From Pseudomonas sp. Root71 (GTDB taxonomy: Bacteria; Pseudomonadota; Gammaproteobacteria; Pseudomonadales; Pseudomonadaceae), in contig NZ_LMHY01000025.1 of the NCBI RefSeq assembly GCF_001429045.1, forward strand, positions 378,040-442,039: a stretch of DNA of 64,000 bases. The letters run 5' to 3'. The notes beneath the pieces were generated by a model. That model ran no database searches. It saw nothing but the letters and a program-made list of their open reading frames with translations, and was not told the DNA's origin. The position numbers and the translations under genes are program-made. This document shows positions 9,779 to 18,975 of this stretch, one piece after another (the first letter of the stretch is position 1; every line of letters starts with the position of its first letter).

Positions 9779-11726
9779 ATGACTATCGGATCAAGCTACA
9801 ACTACCCTTCATACATCGCCAAGGAGGCCGCCCGAACAAAGCGCTCGGCTAAAAGCAAATGGGCGGCTCGCTTTCCCAATCCGCCGGATTTGTGCTTTGA
9901 CTATCGTGCACTGGTAGAACAGGAAAACGGCATCGCCAAGGCAACTGACCCGCAACATAAAATCTGCATCATCGGCGCCGGCGTCACAGGCCTGACCGCC
10001 GCCAGAGAACTCTATCGCTGCGGCTTTACCCATATCACTCTCATCGAACAATCCAGACGCATCGGCGGCAGGCATCTGACCGTTCCCGGTAGCCAAAACT
10101 CGGCAGTAAGCCATACACCGTTTGAAATGGGCGCCATGCGCATGCCCTTCTTTAACCGGGCGGATGAGCCACCGACAGAAGGTCGGTCGCTGATGGCTTA
10201 CTACGCCAATCAATTTGAATTGGCGTTTTCAGACTTCGCCAACCCCGGTAGCCAATGGGTTAACTCGACAGGCATCTATCTCCGAGAGGGCAGCATGGGC
10301 GGCGGGTCGGCGCCGCAAATGTTGATATGGAAAAACGAAGACGGCGCCACACCGCCTCCCGGCGATGAATTGCAAAAGGTTTATTCCAAGTGGAAAGCCT
10401 TTGCCGATCGCATGACCCGCCACGTTGCTGAGCTTTATGCGAGCCAGGAATGGGAAGCCATATGGGCTTCTATCGTTGAAAAATACGAGAGTGTCTCGTT
10501 CCGCGACCTGGTCAGCATGCCAGCACTGGAAACTTGGGATCGCCGCTCACCCGGGGATTTCGGCGGAATGGGAATGTCTGCGCAAGAGTCCGCAATTTTT
10601 TACGCGATAGGTATAGGTGACGGTAGCTGGGGAGCTTTTTACGACGTCTGCTGCCTCTACCCTCTGCGTACCGCGATTTTCGGTTTCAGCAGCCAATTGC
10701 AACTGATCCATGGTCGAGTGGACTCAAACGGCGATCCACTGGATTCGCCCTACCTCAATAGCGAAGCCGTTTTTGACTCAATGGGGGCAGAGTTTCGACA
10801 GGCCCCGCTACATCGGCCTCGCCGCTTTGGACGAATGCCTGCTATTTGTGAAAACCGACGAAACCGGAAAGTCCCTCTACGAACATTGCCTCGAAAGAAG
10901 CAATGGGCTTCTCACCAACTCATCCGTCACAAAACTGGAAAAACTGACCAATCAAAGAATACGCGTCTATTACAACTGGAAACACAGTCAACCCGAGCAA
11001 ATCCAGGAGCAATTTGATGACTTTGACTCGGTCATCATGACACTACCCTCCTGGCTGATTGAAACTCGAATCAAGCTCGAAAATTTCACCCGGGAGATGC
11101 TGCCTTTCGAGACGATTAACGCCTACAAAACCGCACACTGGGAAACTAGCTGCAAAGTGTTTGCACCGCTGAAAAAATCATTTCTCTCGAAAAACAAAAA
11201 CATCCCGCAAGCCATCGTAACCGACAGTTTCATCCATGATGTCTATACCTACCGCTACAACGACAATTACAGCTATGACTGCATCCTGCTGAGTTATACC
11301 TGGGAAGATGACGCAACCAAGCTGGCCTCATTCAGCGATAAGGAGCTGGTATCAAAATGCGCCGAAGAGCTGGATCGCATACTCATGAACTCTGCCAACG
11401 TCCAGGAAAAAATCTCTCCCTACATCGGCATTGATCAAGCGGTGGTTCAGCGTTGGATCACTGATAAAAATGCTCTGGGTTGTGCCAAGCTTTACCGACC
11501 GGGCACCTACTATGATGCCGTCGGCCTGATGAAGTACAACCGGGACTTTGCTCATGTATCTGGCTTGTATTTGTCCGGCGAGTCATTTTCCGTCGATGCC
11601 GGTTGGACGGAGCCATGTTTTCGCGGTGCTGTCGATGCAGTGATTCATATCTGCAACAAAACCGCCGCGACCTTCAATGGCGGATTTTCCTTGAGCGACT
11701 ACCCGCACTACCAACTCAAAATCTGA
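9779..11726 (+). pseudogene. IaaM-like flavin amino-acid monooxygenase, frameshifted
   Basis: Two overlapping frames together cover one flavin monoamine oxidase of about 648 residues. The 5' part starts at ATG 9779 and reads in frame to about 10785; the 3' part continues in the +1 frame to TAA-less stop TGA 11726. The first half has the FAD motif ICIIGAGVTGLTAARELYRCG, then SRRIGGRH and FEMGAMRMP. The second has LLSYTWEDDATKL, closely like tryptophan 2-monooxygenase IaaM, and GLYLSGESFSVDAGWTEPCFRGAV, the C-terminal FAD-binding block. Such enzymes oxidatively decarboxylate Trp, Lys or Phe to amides. The shift fits one extra base in the G5 run 10783-10787 or the C4 run 10803-10806. Lower GC and AT-rich codons suggest acquisition. 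It may be an inactive gene or a sequencing error. Confidence 0.8.
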
Positions 11727-11933
11727 TCACATCCCCGTTCCAGAGCCATGCAAGCAATACATGGCTCTACCTCTCGCGCCGGCTACCCACCGCCATCAAA
11801 CATCACCCTGATCCACTTTCGGACAAGGACTACGACCTAAACGGAAGTAGCTGACTTACATCCCACTCCTGACTCCCCTCTTATACACACGCCATTTAAC
11901 AGCTTGAAAAACAATAAAAAGAGGAACGACGGA

Positions 11934-12821
11934 ATGACTGAGCCAACAAGCCCTGTTCGTGTAGCAGTCGTGCAATTCGATCCACAAGTCGGCATCGAGA
12001 AATGTGTAGGTAATCTGCGTCGCAGCCTGGAATTGGCGCTTGAAGCGGTAAACAGCGGTGCGAATCTCATCGTTCTGCCCGAGCTTTCCAATACCGGCTA
12101 TTTCTTCAGCAATCGACAGGATGCCTTCGCCCATGCCGAAGCGGTTCCCGACGGGCCAAGCGTGCAGTGCTGGATCGACTTCGCCCGCGAACACAACGTT
12201 TACCTCGTGGCCGGCCTGGCCGAACGCGACGGCATGCGACTCTTCAACACCGGCGTTCTGGTGGGACCAGACGGTTTTATCGGCAAGTACCGCAAAGCCC
12301 ATTTGTGGAATCTGGAGAAGCTCTGGTTCACCCCCGGCGACCTGGGTTTCCCGGTTTTCGACACACCGATCGGCCGCATCGGGCTGTTGATCTGCTGGGA
12401 CATCTGGTTCCCGGAGGTGCCACGGATCCTCGCCCAGCAAGGCGCAGACATCATTTGCAGCCTGAACAACTGGGTCTGGACACCGCCGCCGCTGTTCGAC
12501 GATGCCGGTAAGTGCATGGCGTCGTATCTGACGATGACCGCCGCTCACGTCAACAACGTGTTTATCGCTGCCGCCAGCCGGATCGGCGAGGAGCGCGGCG
12601 CGCGCTACCTAGGTTGCTCGTTGATTGCCGGAACCAACGGCTGGCCGATTGGCGCCGTGGCTTCGGCAGACAGACAGGAAATCCTGTTTGCCGATGTCGA
12701 CCTGACCAGCTCCCGCAGTGCGCCCATCTGGAACAACCTGAACGATCTGCATCGCGATCGCCGAGCCGACCTTTACGATCAGATGCTCGGCTACACCCAA
12801 CACCCTTGCCTCCCACGTTGA
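11934..12821 (+). CDS. Nitrilase-superfamily amidohydrolase
   Basis: 295 residues from ATG 11934, with GAGGAA 9 bases upstream; an upstream in-frame TTG is rejected. The Glu-Lys-Cys triad is visible: E50 (VLPELSNTGYFF), K121 (KYRKAHLW) and C154 (LLICWDIWFPE). It resembles carbon-nitrogen hydrolases acting on small amides, such as 5-aminovaleramidase DavA or N-carbamoylputrescine amidase. Position directly after an amino-acid monooxygenase gene matches the DavB-DavA and IaaM-IaaH logic, in which the amide product is hydrolysed to acid and ammonia. The exact substrate is inference only. Confidence 0.85.
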   Translation: MTEPTSPVRVAVVQFDPQVGIEKCVGNLRRSLELALEAVNSGANLIVLPELSNTGYFFSNRQDAFAHAEAVPDGPSVQCWIDFAREHNVYLVAGLAERDGMRLFNTGVLVGPDGFIGKYRKAHLWNLEKLWFTPGDLGFPVFDTPIGRIGLLICWDIWFPEVPRILAQQGADIICSLNNWVWTPPPLFDDAGKCMASYLTMTAAHVNNVFIAAASRIGEERGARYLGCSLIAGTNGWPIGAVASADRQEILFADVDLTSSRSAPIWNNLNDLHRDRRADLYDQMLGYTQHPCLPR

Positions 12822-12837
12822 TCAGGAGGCCTATCCC

Positions 12838-14031
12838 ATGGAAGTTACAACCGACAAAAACCAACCATCGCGCAAATCACCGATTGATACAGCCGTCGTC
12901 CTGCTAATGATCGGCGCGACACTGCTGATCGTCTGGCTTTCTTTCAGCAACCGGACTTTCTGGGGAGCACATTGGCCCGGGTACGGCGACATGGTATCGC
13001 TGCTACCCGAACCGAGTGCCCGGCTGCGCTGGGTGTTAGGTGACATCAGCGAGGTGGCTTTCTACAAGCACGAGTTCGCCTCGATCGGCCTGCTGGCGGG
13101 CGCTTATCTGGCTTACTGGGCGAGTCGAACGGGGAAATCCTGGCAAGGGTTTGCCATCTCCTATGGAACGGGACTTTGGCCCTGGCTGGTCACCAGTTCG
13201 TTGCTCGGGCTGCTGCTGAGCAATCTGCTGTGGGGCTGGACGGTGACAGCCACAACCTGGCAACCCACATTCGTAGCATTCGTCTCGCTGCCAGCGGCGA
13301 TGGTGCTGATGTTTGGTGGAGGCTGGAAGGTCACAATCAACGGCGCACTCATGGGCGCCCTATTCGTCACACCGATGTGCCTGCTGATCGTCAACTACGT
13401 GTGCCAACCGCTGGCCTTACCTGCAGTGATTGGCAATGTGCTGGGCATGGCGATTGCCAGCGTCCTGGCGTTTCTATTCTGCCGCTATTGGCCGAGCCTG
13501 GTGAAATCCAGGTCGTCGCAAACGCCACCCGCCTCGATTGCTCCCGCCAAGGCGCCCGACTATGGCGTCATCTGGAGCCTGCGCCGGATTCTGGCGGACT
13601 TTTCCGAAGCACCGTTCTTCGGCAATGAGCTGGCTAGCCTTGGCCTGATACTGGGTGCATTGCTGGCGTACAGCTTGAACCCTTCAAGCCCCGCGTACGG
13701 ATCGGGCCTGTTGCTGCACATCATCGGCGCGCAGGCATTAGCCTCAGCCATCGGCGTGCTGATCTGGCGTCGACAATGGATGTTGCGCGGCTGGTATCCC
13801 ACTTACATCCCGCTGGTTTCAGTGGTGCCCGCGGCAATCCTGGCCTATGGCGGCAGCTGGCAGATTATCGTCTCAAGTGCACTGCTGGGGGCATTACTCG
13901 CACCACCGCTGGCCTGTGTGATTGCCAGGAAATTACCGGCCGACATGCACGCCTACATCGCTAATGTACTGTCGATGGCCATCAGCACACTGCTGATCGT
14001 GCCGCTGATCGGTTTTTTGATCGCTGATTAA
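12838..14031 (+). CDS. Unrecognised integral membrane protein with internal duplication
   Basis: 397 residues, start ATG 12838 preceded by AGGAGG 9-14 bases upstream, 16 bases after the amidase gene. After an N-terminal segment (residues 17-36 hydrophobic) come two homologous halves. Half 1, about 64-215, begins GDISEVAFYKHEFASIGLLAGAYLAY; half 2, about 249-395, begins ADFSEAPFFGNELASLGL. Both continue with W(Q/Y)PT...SxxPAA...GG.W...ssALxGAL..P and end xxxIxNVLxMAIxxxL. I count about 10-12 membrane spans. A polar Ser/Pro-rich linker (223-241) joins the halves. Duplicated architecture suggests a transporter, perhaps for the amino acid or amide of this cassette. No family recognised. Confidence 0.75.
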   Translation: MEVTTDKNQPSRKSPIDTAVVLLMIGATLLIVWLSFSNRTFWGAHWPGYGDMVSLLPEPSARLRWVLGDISEVAFYKHEFASIGLLAGAYLAYWASRTGKSWQGFAISYGTGLWPWLVTSSLLGLLLSNLLWGWTVTATTWQPTFVAFVSLPAAMVLMFGGGWKVTINGALMGALFVTPMCLLIVNYVCQPLALPAVIGNVLGMAIASVLAFLFCRYWPSLVKSRSSQTPPASIAPAKAPDYGVIWSLRRILADFSEAPFFGNELASLGLILGALLAYSLNPSSPAYGSGLLLHIIGAQALASAIGVLIWRRQWMLRGWYPTYIPLVSVVPAAILAYGGSWQIIVSSALLGALLAPPLACVIARKLPADMHAYIANVLSMAISTLLIVPLIGFLIAD

Positions 14032-14108
14032 TGCCCCAGCTATTCGGCTGTATCGCGGCCTCAAAAGCGGATACAGCCACTTTTCATTACAAACAAGCGA
14101 GGTATCCC

Positions 14109-15092
14109 ATGGACCTGCCCAAACTGTCCATCGCGGCACTTGGCGGCACGGTAAGCATGCAAGCGAGCAATGCCGGTGAAGGCGTCATCCCGACCGTCAG
14201 CGGCGAAGCCCTGCTGACTTCCATACCGGAACTGACGACACTGGCCGGAGTCACCGTCGAGACCCTCGGCCTGCTGCCCAGTGCATCCCTGGATTTCGAG
14301 CTTTTGCTGAACGTATTGTCCTGGGCTGAGTTTCAGGTCAAACAGGGAACCGATGGGGTCGTGATAACCCAGGGCACCGACACCCTCGAAGAAGCCGCGG
14401 TGTTTTTCGATTACCTGTGGCCCTACGACACCCCCTTGGTGCTGACCGGTGCCATGCGTTCCGCAGCGCAGCCAGGTGCCGATGGACCGGCCAATCTTCT
14501 GGATGCATGTCGCGTTGCCTTGGCGCAGAACAGCCAGCAACGCGGTGTCCAGGTCGTGATGAACGGACAGATTCATCAAGCGTGCAGCGTCCGCAAAACC
14601 GATTCGCTGGCATTACAGGCGTTTTCCTCTCCGGTCGTGGGGCCCGCGGGCCTACTGTTGGAAGACCGTGTTCGCTACCTGCGCCCGCCAGGGCCACGCA
14701 CGGTGTTACCGCTGCCGCAACAGACCACGCAGAAGGTTGCGCTGCTTGAGGCCTCACTTTCGGCCGACACCCTGCTACTGGAAAATATTCTCGCACTCGA
14801 TTACGACGGGCTGGTGATCGGCGGTTTCGGCGCCGGCCACATCTCGCAGCGCTGGGCGACAATGATTGAACATATTGCCGAACGAATCCCCGTGATCATT
14901 GCGACCCGAACCGGTTCCGGCTCCACCGCACGTGCCTCTTACGGTTTTGGCGGTGGTGAAATGGACTTAATTCGCAAGGGGGCATCGATGGCGGGTTTTC
15001 TATGTCCGCGAAAAGCCAGAATTCTGCTTTGGCTGCTGCTTGGTTGCCAACGGCAGCACGAGCTTGCGCATTATCTCAACGAGGACATTTGA
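14109..15092 (+). CDS. Asparaginase/glutaminase-family amidohydrolase
   Basis: 327 residues from ATG 14109, with GAGG at 14097; an in-frame ATG at 14031 overlaps the previous stop but lacks a Shine-Dalgarno site and adds a non-homologous 26-residue tail. The two catalytic-Thr motifs of the family are visible: IAALGGTVSMQ near the N-terminus and VITQGTDTLEE around residues 81-91, then LTGAMRSAAQPGADGP. The C-terminal domain is the usual small domain. No signal peptide is seen, so a cytosolic enzyme is likely. It hydrolyses a side-chain amide with release of ammonia; the link to the monooxygenase and amidase suggests amide-nitrogen catabolism. Confidence 0.85.
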   Translation: MDLPKLSIAALGGTVSMQASNAGEGVIPTVSGEALLTSIPELTTLAGVTVETLGLLPSASLDFELLLNVLSWAEFQVKQGTDGVVITQGTDTLEEAAVFFDYLWPYDTPLVLTGAMRSAAQPGADGPANLLDACRVALAQNSQQRGVQVVMNGQIHQACSVRKTDSLALQAFSSPVVGPAGLLLEDRVRYLRPPGPRTVLPLPQQTTQKVALLEASLSADTLLLENILALDYDGLVIGGFGAGHISQRWATMIEHIAERIPVIIATRTGSGSTARASYGFGGGEMDLIRKGASMAGFLCPRKARILLWLLLGCQRQHELAHYLNEDI

Positions 15093-15136
15093 CTTCAAAA
15101 CAATGTACAAACCTGTGGGCGGAGGATTTGCGCTGA

Positions 15137-15168
15137 CAAAAAAGGCCTGCAATCGCAGGCCTTTTTTA
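15137..15168. terminator. Bidirectional rho-independent terminator
   Basis: Stem AAGGCCTGC/GCAGGCCTT with AATC loop, A-tract to the left and T6 to the right, between the convergent asparaginase gene and zapE. Confidence 0.9.
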
Positions 15169-15182
15169 TTTTCCGAATCGTC

Positions 15183-16277
15183 CTACGGCTTGTGCGCCCG
15201 GGCCAGGAATTCGTGGGATTGCATTTCCAGCAGTCGGCTCAAGGTACGCTGGAACTCGAAGTTCAGGCGACCACCTGTGTACAGGTCTTTAAGCTCGACT
15301 TCGGCGGAAATGATCAGCTTCACGTTACGGTCGTAGAATTCGTCGACCATGTTGATGAAGCGTCGGGCGATGTCGTCGGTGGTAACGCTCATTTGCTCGA
15401 CATCGCTGAGCAGCACGGCGTGGAAGATCTTGCCCAACTCGATGTAGTCGTTCTGGCTGCGCGGGCCATCGCACAGTTCACGGAAGTTGAACCAGGCCAC
15501 GTCATCGCAGGTGCGCACGGCACGAATTTCACGGTTCTCGATCATCAGCACATCATTTTCGACCGCCGCCGTGCATTCCGGTGTCAGCGCACGGAAGCTC
15601 TTGCGCAGGCTTTCGTTGGCGGCTTCGTCGAGCGGATAGTGGAACAGCTCGGCTTGTTCGAGGTGACGCAGACGATAGTCGACGCCGCTGTCGACGTTGA
15701 CGATCTCGGTATTCTGCTTGATCAGCGCAATGGCCGGCAGGAAGCGCGCGCGTTGCAGGCCGTCCTTGTAGAGGCCGTCCGGCACGATGTTCGACGTCGC
15801 GACCAGGGTCACGCCGTTCTTGAACAGTTCTTCCATCAGGGTGCCAAGGATCATGGCGTCGGTGATGTCGGAAACGAAAAATTCATCGAAGCAGATGACC
15901 CGGGCTTCGGTGGCAAAACGCTTGGCGATGATGGTCAGCGGGTTTTTCTCGCCACCCAGGGTTTTCATCTCTTCGTGCACGCGCTTCATGAAGCGGTGGA
16001 AGTGCGTACGGGTCTTTTCCTTGAAGGGCAGCGCTTCAAAGAAGGTATCCACCAGGTAAGTCTTGCCGCGACCTACGCCGCCCCAGAAATACAGGCCCTT
16101 GACCGGGGTCTGATCCTTCTTGCCAAACAACTTGCCCAGCAGGCCCGGCTTGTTTTGCTCGGCCGCGACCAGGTCGTCGTACAGGCGCTGCAAATGACGC
16201 ACGGCAGTTTCCTGTGCGGCGTCATGGAAGAATTCCGGGCGTTTCAGATCAGCTTGATATCGTTCTAGGGGCGTCAT
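15183..16277 (-). CDS. zapE: Cell division ATPase ZapE (AFG1 family)
   Basis: 364 residues. AAA+-like ATPase with Walker A GGVGRGKT at 66-73 and Walker B VICFDEFFVSD near residue 127. In E. coli ZapE associates with the Z-ring and modulates FtsZ bundling, especially under low oxygen. The length and the ending (SRLLEMQSHEFLARAH) match the family. Adjacent to trpS on the same strand; 90 bases separate them. ZapE-trpS-hydrolase-YhcB is also the P. aeruginosa order, so the core chromosome resumes here. Confidence 0.93.
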   Translation of the reverse strand: MTPLERYQADLKRPEFFHDAAQETAVRHLQRLYDDLVAAEQNKPGLLGKLFGKKDQTPVKGLYFWGGVGRGKTYLVDTFFEALPFKEKTRTHFHRFMKRVHEEMKTLGGEKNPLTIIAKRFATEARVICFDEFFVSDITDAMILGTLMEELFKNGVTLVATSNIVPDGLYKDGLQRARFLPAIALIKQNTEIVNVDSGVDYRLRHLEQAELFHYPLDEAANESLRKSFRALTPECTAAVENDVLMIENREIRAVRTCDDVAWFNFRELCDGPRSQNDYIELGKIFHAVLLSDVEQMSVTTDDIARRFINMVDEFYDRNVKLIISAEVELKDLYTGGRLNFEFQRTLSRLLEMQSHEFLARAHKP

Positions 16278-16367
16278 AATTCGTTAGCAAGGCAACAAAA
16301 ACGGGCCGACACTGTAGCGACGGCCCCGAGGAATGGCAATCGGCCCTTGGTCGGGCCGAACCGTTGT

Positions 16368-17723
16368 TTATTCCTGAACAGGCGTCAGGGCGATGCGCAA
16401 AGCCTCGACGGCAGCGTCACGGGCGGCGCTGTCGGCAAACGCCGGGCTGTCGGCAACGCACTCGCCTTCCAGCCAGACGCTGAAGCTCAGGTCTTCACTG
16501 CGCACGTCCAGATCCTGGCCCGACTGCAGTTGCTTGGTCACCTGCCCTGCGGTTTTACCGTCGGCGAAGTTGCGCGACAGCAGCAGTTGTTCGCCATCGG
16601 CCGCCAGCAGACGGAAGCGGAAACTGCCGTCGTCTTCACGGAAGCTGACAAAACGTGCAGCCTTCACGGCTTTCTTCTTGGTGGTCGCCGCCACTTGGGT
16701 CTGGGCAACGAACGAGCGCAGGCCCACCGCCTCACGCAGTTCGTTGAGGAATGGCGTCGCCACCGCACGGGCTTTTTTCGCGCCGTGTTGCAGGATGTCT
16801 TCCAGATCCGCCGGGCGCTCGATCAGCTGGTTATAACGCTCGCGGGATTCGCCCAGTTCGTTGTCGAGCAACTGGAACAGACGATTCTTCGCCTCGCCCC
16901 AACCCAGGCCCTGCAACAGTTCGCTACGGAACTCGTCGGCCTGCGCCGCAGTGGCGAACGCCTGGAACAAGGTGAACAGGTGCGAATTGTCCGGATCCTT
17001 GGCTTCGCCCGGCGCGCGGGAGTCGGTGACGATCCGCGAAATCGCGTCCTTCATCTCTTTGGCGCTGGAGAACAGCGGGATGGTGTTGTCGTAGCTCTTC
17101 GACATCTTGCGGCCATCCAGGCCCGGCAACGTGGCGACGCTCTCTTCGATCAACGCCTCGGGCATGGTGAAGAACTCCTTGCCCTGGCCAAACAGGTGGT
17201 TGAAGCGCTGGCCGATGTCCCGCGCCATTTCCACGTGCTGGATCTGGTCACGACCGACCGGCACCTTGTGCGCGTTGAACATCAGGATGTCCGCGGCCAT
17301 CAGCACCGGGTAGCTGTACAGGCCCATGGTGATGCCGGCGTCCGGGTCTTCACCGGTCTCGACGTTCTTGTCCACCGAAGCCTTGTAGGCGTGGGCGCGA
17401 TTGAGCAGGCCCTTGGCGGCAACGCAGGTCAGCAGCCAGGTCAGTTCGGGGATTTCCGGGATGTCGGACTGGCGATAGAAGGTCACGCGGTCCACATCCA
17501 GGCCACCGGCCAGCCAGGTCGCGGCGATTTCCAGTCGCGAGCGCTGGATGCGCAGCGGGTCATCGCACTTGATCAGGGCGTGGTAGTCGGCCAGGAAGTA
17601 GAACGAATCGGCATTGCTGTCACGGCTGGCGACGATCGCCGGGCGGATGGCGCCGGCGTAGTTGCCCAGGTGCGGCGTGCCGGTGGTGGTGATGCCGGTG
17701 AGGATACGGGTACGAGTCGTCAT
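16368..17723 (-). CDS. trpS: Tryptophanyl-tRNA synthetase with C-terminal extension
   Basis: 451 residues from ATG 17723; the upstream ATG at 17747 lacks support. Class I synthetase: HIGH-type TPHLGN at 17-22 and KMSKS at 206-210. The core ends near residue 335, after which there are about 110 extra residues. These include a Lys/Ala-rich linker and an RFVSFREDDGSFRFRLLAADG segment resembling YegP/DUF1508 repeats, ending GECVADSPAFADSAARDAAVEALR. Canonical E. coli TrpS is about 334 residues, so the tail is an added domain. It charges tRNA-Trp in the cytosol. Confidence 0.95.
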   Translation of the reverse strand: MTTRTRILTGITTTGTPHLGNYAGAIRPAIVASRDSNADSFYFLADYHALIKCDDPLRIQRSRLEIAATWLAGGLDVDRVTFYRQSDIPEIPELTWLLTCVAAKGLLNRAHAYKASVDKNVETGEDPDAGITMGLYSYPVLMAADILMFNAHKVPVGRDQIQHVEMARDIGQRFNHLFGQGKEFFTMPEALIEESVATLPGLDGRKMSKSYDNTIPLFSSAKEMKDAISRIVTDSRAPGEAKDPDNSHLFTLFQAFATAAQADEFRSELLQGLGWGEAKNRLFQLLDNELGESRERYNQLIERPADLEDILQHGAKKARAVATPFLNELREAVGLRSFVAQTQVAATTKKKAVKAARFVSFREDDGSFRFRLLAADGEQLLLSRNFADGKTAGQVTKQLQSGQDLDVRSEDLSFSVWLEGECVADSPAFADSAARDAAVEALRIALTPVQE

Positions 17724-17747
17724 GGGTAATCGCTTGTCAGACTGCAA

Positions 17748-18377
17748 TCAATTCGAGAGACGCGGCAGGATCAGATCCTTGAGATCGGTCAGCTTGCCAT
17801 GAAAAAAGTGTCCGCATTCTGCCACTTTCAGCAGCTCATGGGGGCGTTCGAGCTTGTCGGACCATTCGTAAACCAACTGCGGATCGATCACTTCGTCGGT
17901 TTCCGGCTGGATCAGGGTCAGTTCGCCCTGTTGCGGCAGCTGATCCTGATCGCCGAGGCGCATGACCGCCGGCGCGACCATGAACAGGTGCTTGAGCTGT
18001 TCGCCCTTCGCTTCCAGACGTCCACCGAGACTTGCTGCAACAAATCCGCCGAAGGAGAAACCGAACAGCGTCAGTGGCAACTCCGGGTGTTTGGCCCTGA
18101 ACCAATCAGCCACAGCCTGGGCATCATCGACTTCGCCGGTGCCCATGTCGTGGGTGCCTTCGCTGGCGCCGACACCACGGTAGTTGAAACGCAGGGTGAT
18201 CAAACCGGCATCACGCGCAGTGCGCTGCAGGGTCGAGACCACTTTGTTGAGCATGGTGCCGCCCTGCACCGGGTTCGGATGGCAGATCAGTGCCAGGCCG
18301 CGAGGCCGCTCGTTGTCCAGGTACAGTGCTTCCAGTTGACCCACCGGGCCATCAATCACTACAGGGGTTTCACGCAT
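17748..18377 (-). CDS. Alpha/beta hydrolase (dienelactone hydrolase-like)
   Basis: 209 residues from ATG 18377 (MRETPVVIDGPVGQLEALYL). Catalytic Ser108 is in the elbow GFSFGG; the acid lies in the ETDEVID region and the His in ECGHFFHG. The oxyanion-hole region is ICHPNPVQGGTM. This is the small cytosolic hydrolase conserved beside trpS in Pseudomonas; substrate unknown. It lies 24 bases upstream of trpS and may be cotranscribed with it. The N-terminal extension to 18530 would overlap the divergent zapG start and is rejected. Confidence 0.85.
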   Translation of the reverse strand: MRETPVVIDGPVGQLEALYLDNERPRGLALICHPNPVQGGTMLNKVVSTLQRTARDAGLITLRFNYRGVGASEGTHDMGTGEVDDAQAVADWFRAKHPELPLTLFGFSFGGFVAASLGGRLEAKGEQLKHLFMVAPAVMRLGDQDQLPQQGELTLIQPETDEVIDPQLVYEWSDKLERPHELLKVAECGHFFHGKLTDLKDLILPRLSN

Positions 18378-18521
18378 AAGCAAGGAAGGAACTCCGTGAC
18401 CTCGGATCAGGTCGACTCGTCTAGCAAATTGTCTGTGGCTGTCTATTGCGAGTGAATCGCGGTATACAGCGCAGGTTCGAGCCGTTAACGTAAAGCAAAG
18501 CCGTTTATAGAGGAAGGACTC

Positions 18522-18956
18522 GTGGAACACTCGCTCTTAGTTTGGTTGTTACCGACTCTTGCCCTGGTTGTGGGTGTCGCCATTGGGTTCCTGATCGCTC
18601 GCGTTGCACCGAACGCCGCGCCCAGCCGCACGCAGCGTCAGCTGGACGATATTCAGGAACGTTTCGACAGTTATCAGAACGAGGTGGTGACCCACTTCAA
18701 CAGCACCGCGACACTGGTCAAGAAACTGACTCAGAGCTATCAGGAAGTGCAGGACCATCTCGCCGAGGGCGCCAACCGCCTGGCCCTGGACGAACAGACC
18801 CGCCAACGCCTGCTGGCCTCCCTGCACGCCGATGCGACGCAGGCACCCCGTGAGCGCCTGACGCCACCGCGCGATCAGGAGCCGCCGCGCGACTACGCAC
18901 CGAAAGCCCCGAACTCGCCGGGCATGCTTGATGAGCATTATGGCCTGAAGAAGTAA
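18522..18956 (+). CDS. zapG: DUF1043 / YhcB family inner-membrane division protein
   Basis: 144 residues with a GTG start at 18522 preceded by AGGAAGGA. One N-terminal membrane span (LLVWLLPTLALVVGVAIGFLIA) is followed by a predicted coiled-coil stretch about residues 35-95 (QRQLDDIQERFDSYQNEVVTHFNSTATLVKK has heptad-like spacing) and a Pro-rich tail ending GMLDEHYGLKK. In E. coli YhcB/ZapG links cell division, envelope synthesis and shape. The C-terminal PxxYGLKK ending is typical of the pseudomonad members. Confidence 0.88.
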   Translation: MEHSLLVWLLPTLALVVGVAIGFLIARVAPNAAPSRTQRQLDDIQERFDSYQNEVVTHFNSTATLVKKLTQSYQEVQDHLAEGANRLALDEQTRQRLLASLHADATQAPRERLTPPRDQEPPRDYAPKAPNSPGMLDEHYGLKK

Positions 18957-18975
18957 TCAGCTTTCGCGCATGGCA

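Noticed and set aside
15000-15180. Attachment site for the accessory cassette
   Set aside because: I looked for direct repeats between about 9590-9780 and 15080-15180 and for a tRNA target; none seen, so no att site is called.
16347-17729. 460-codon open frame on the plus strand opposite trpS
   Set aside because: trpS carries HIGH and KMSKS motifs on the other strand; this frame has no recognised motif.
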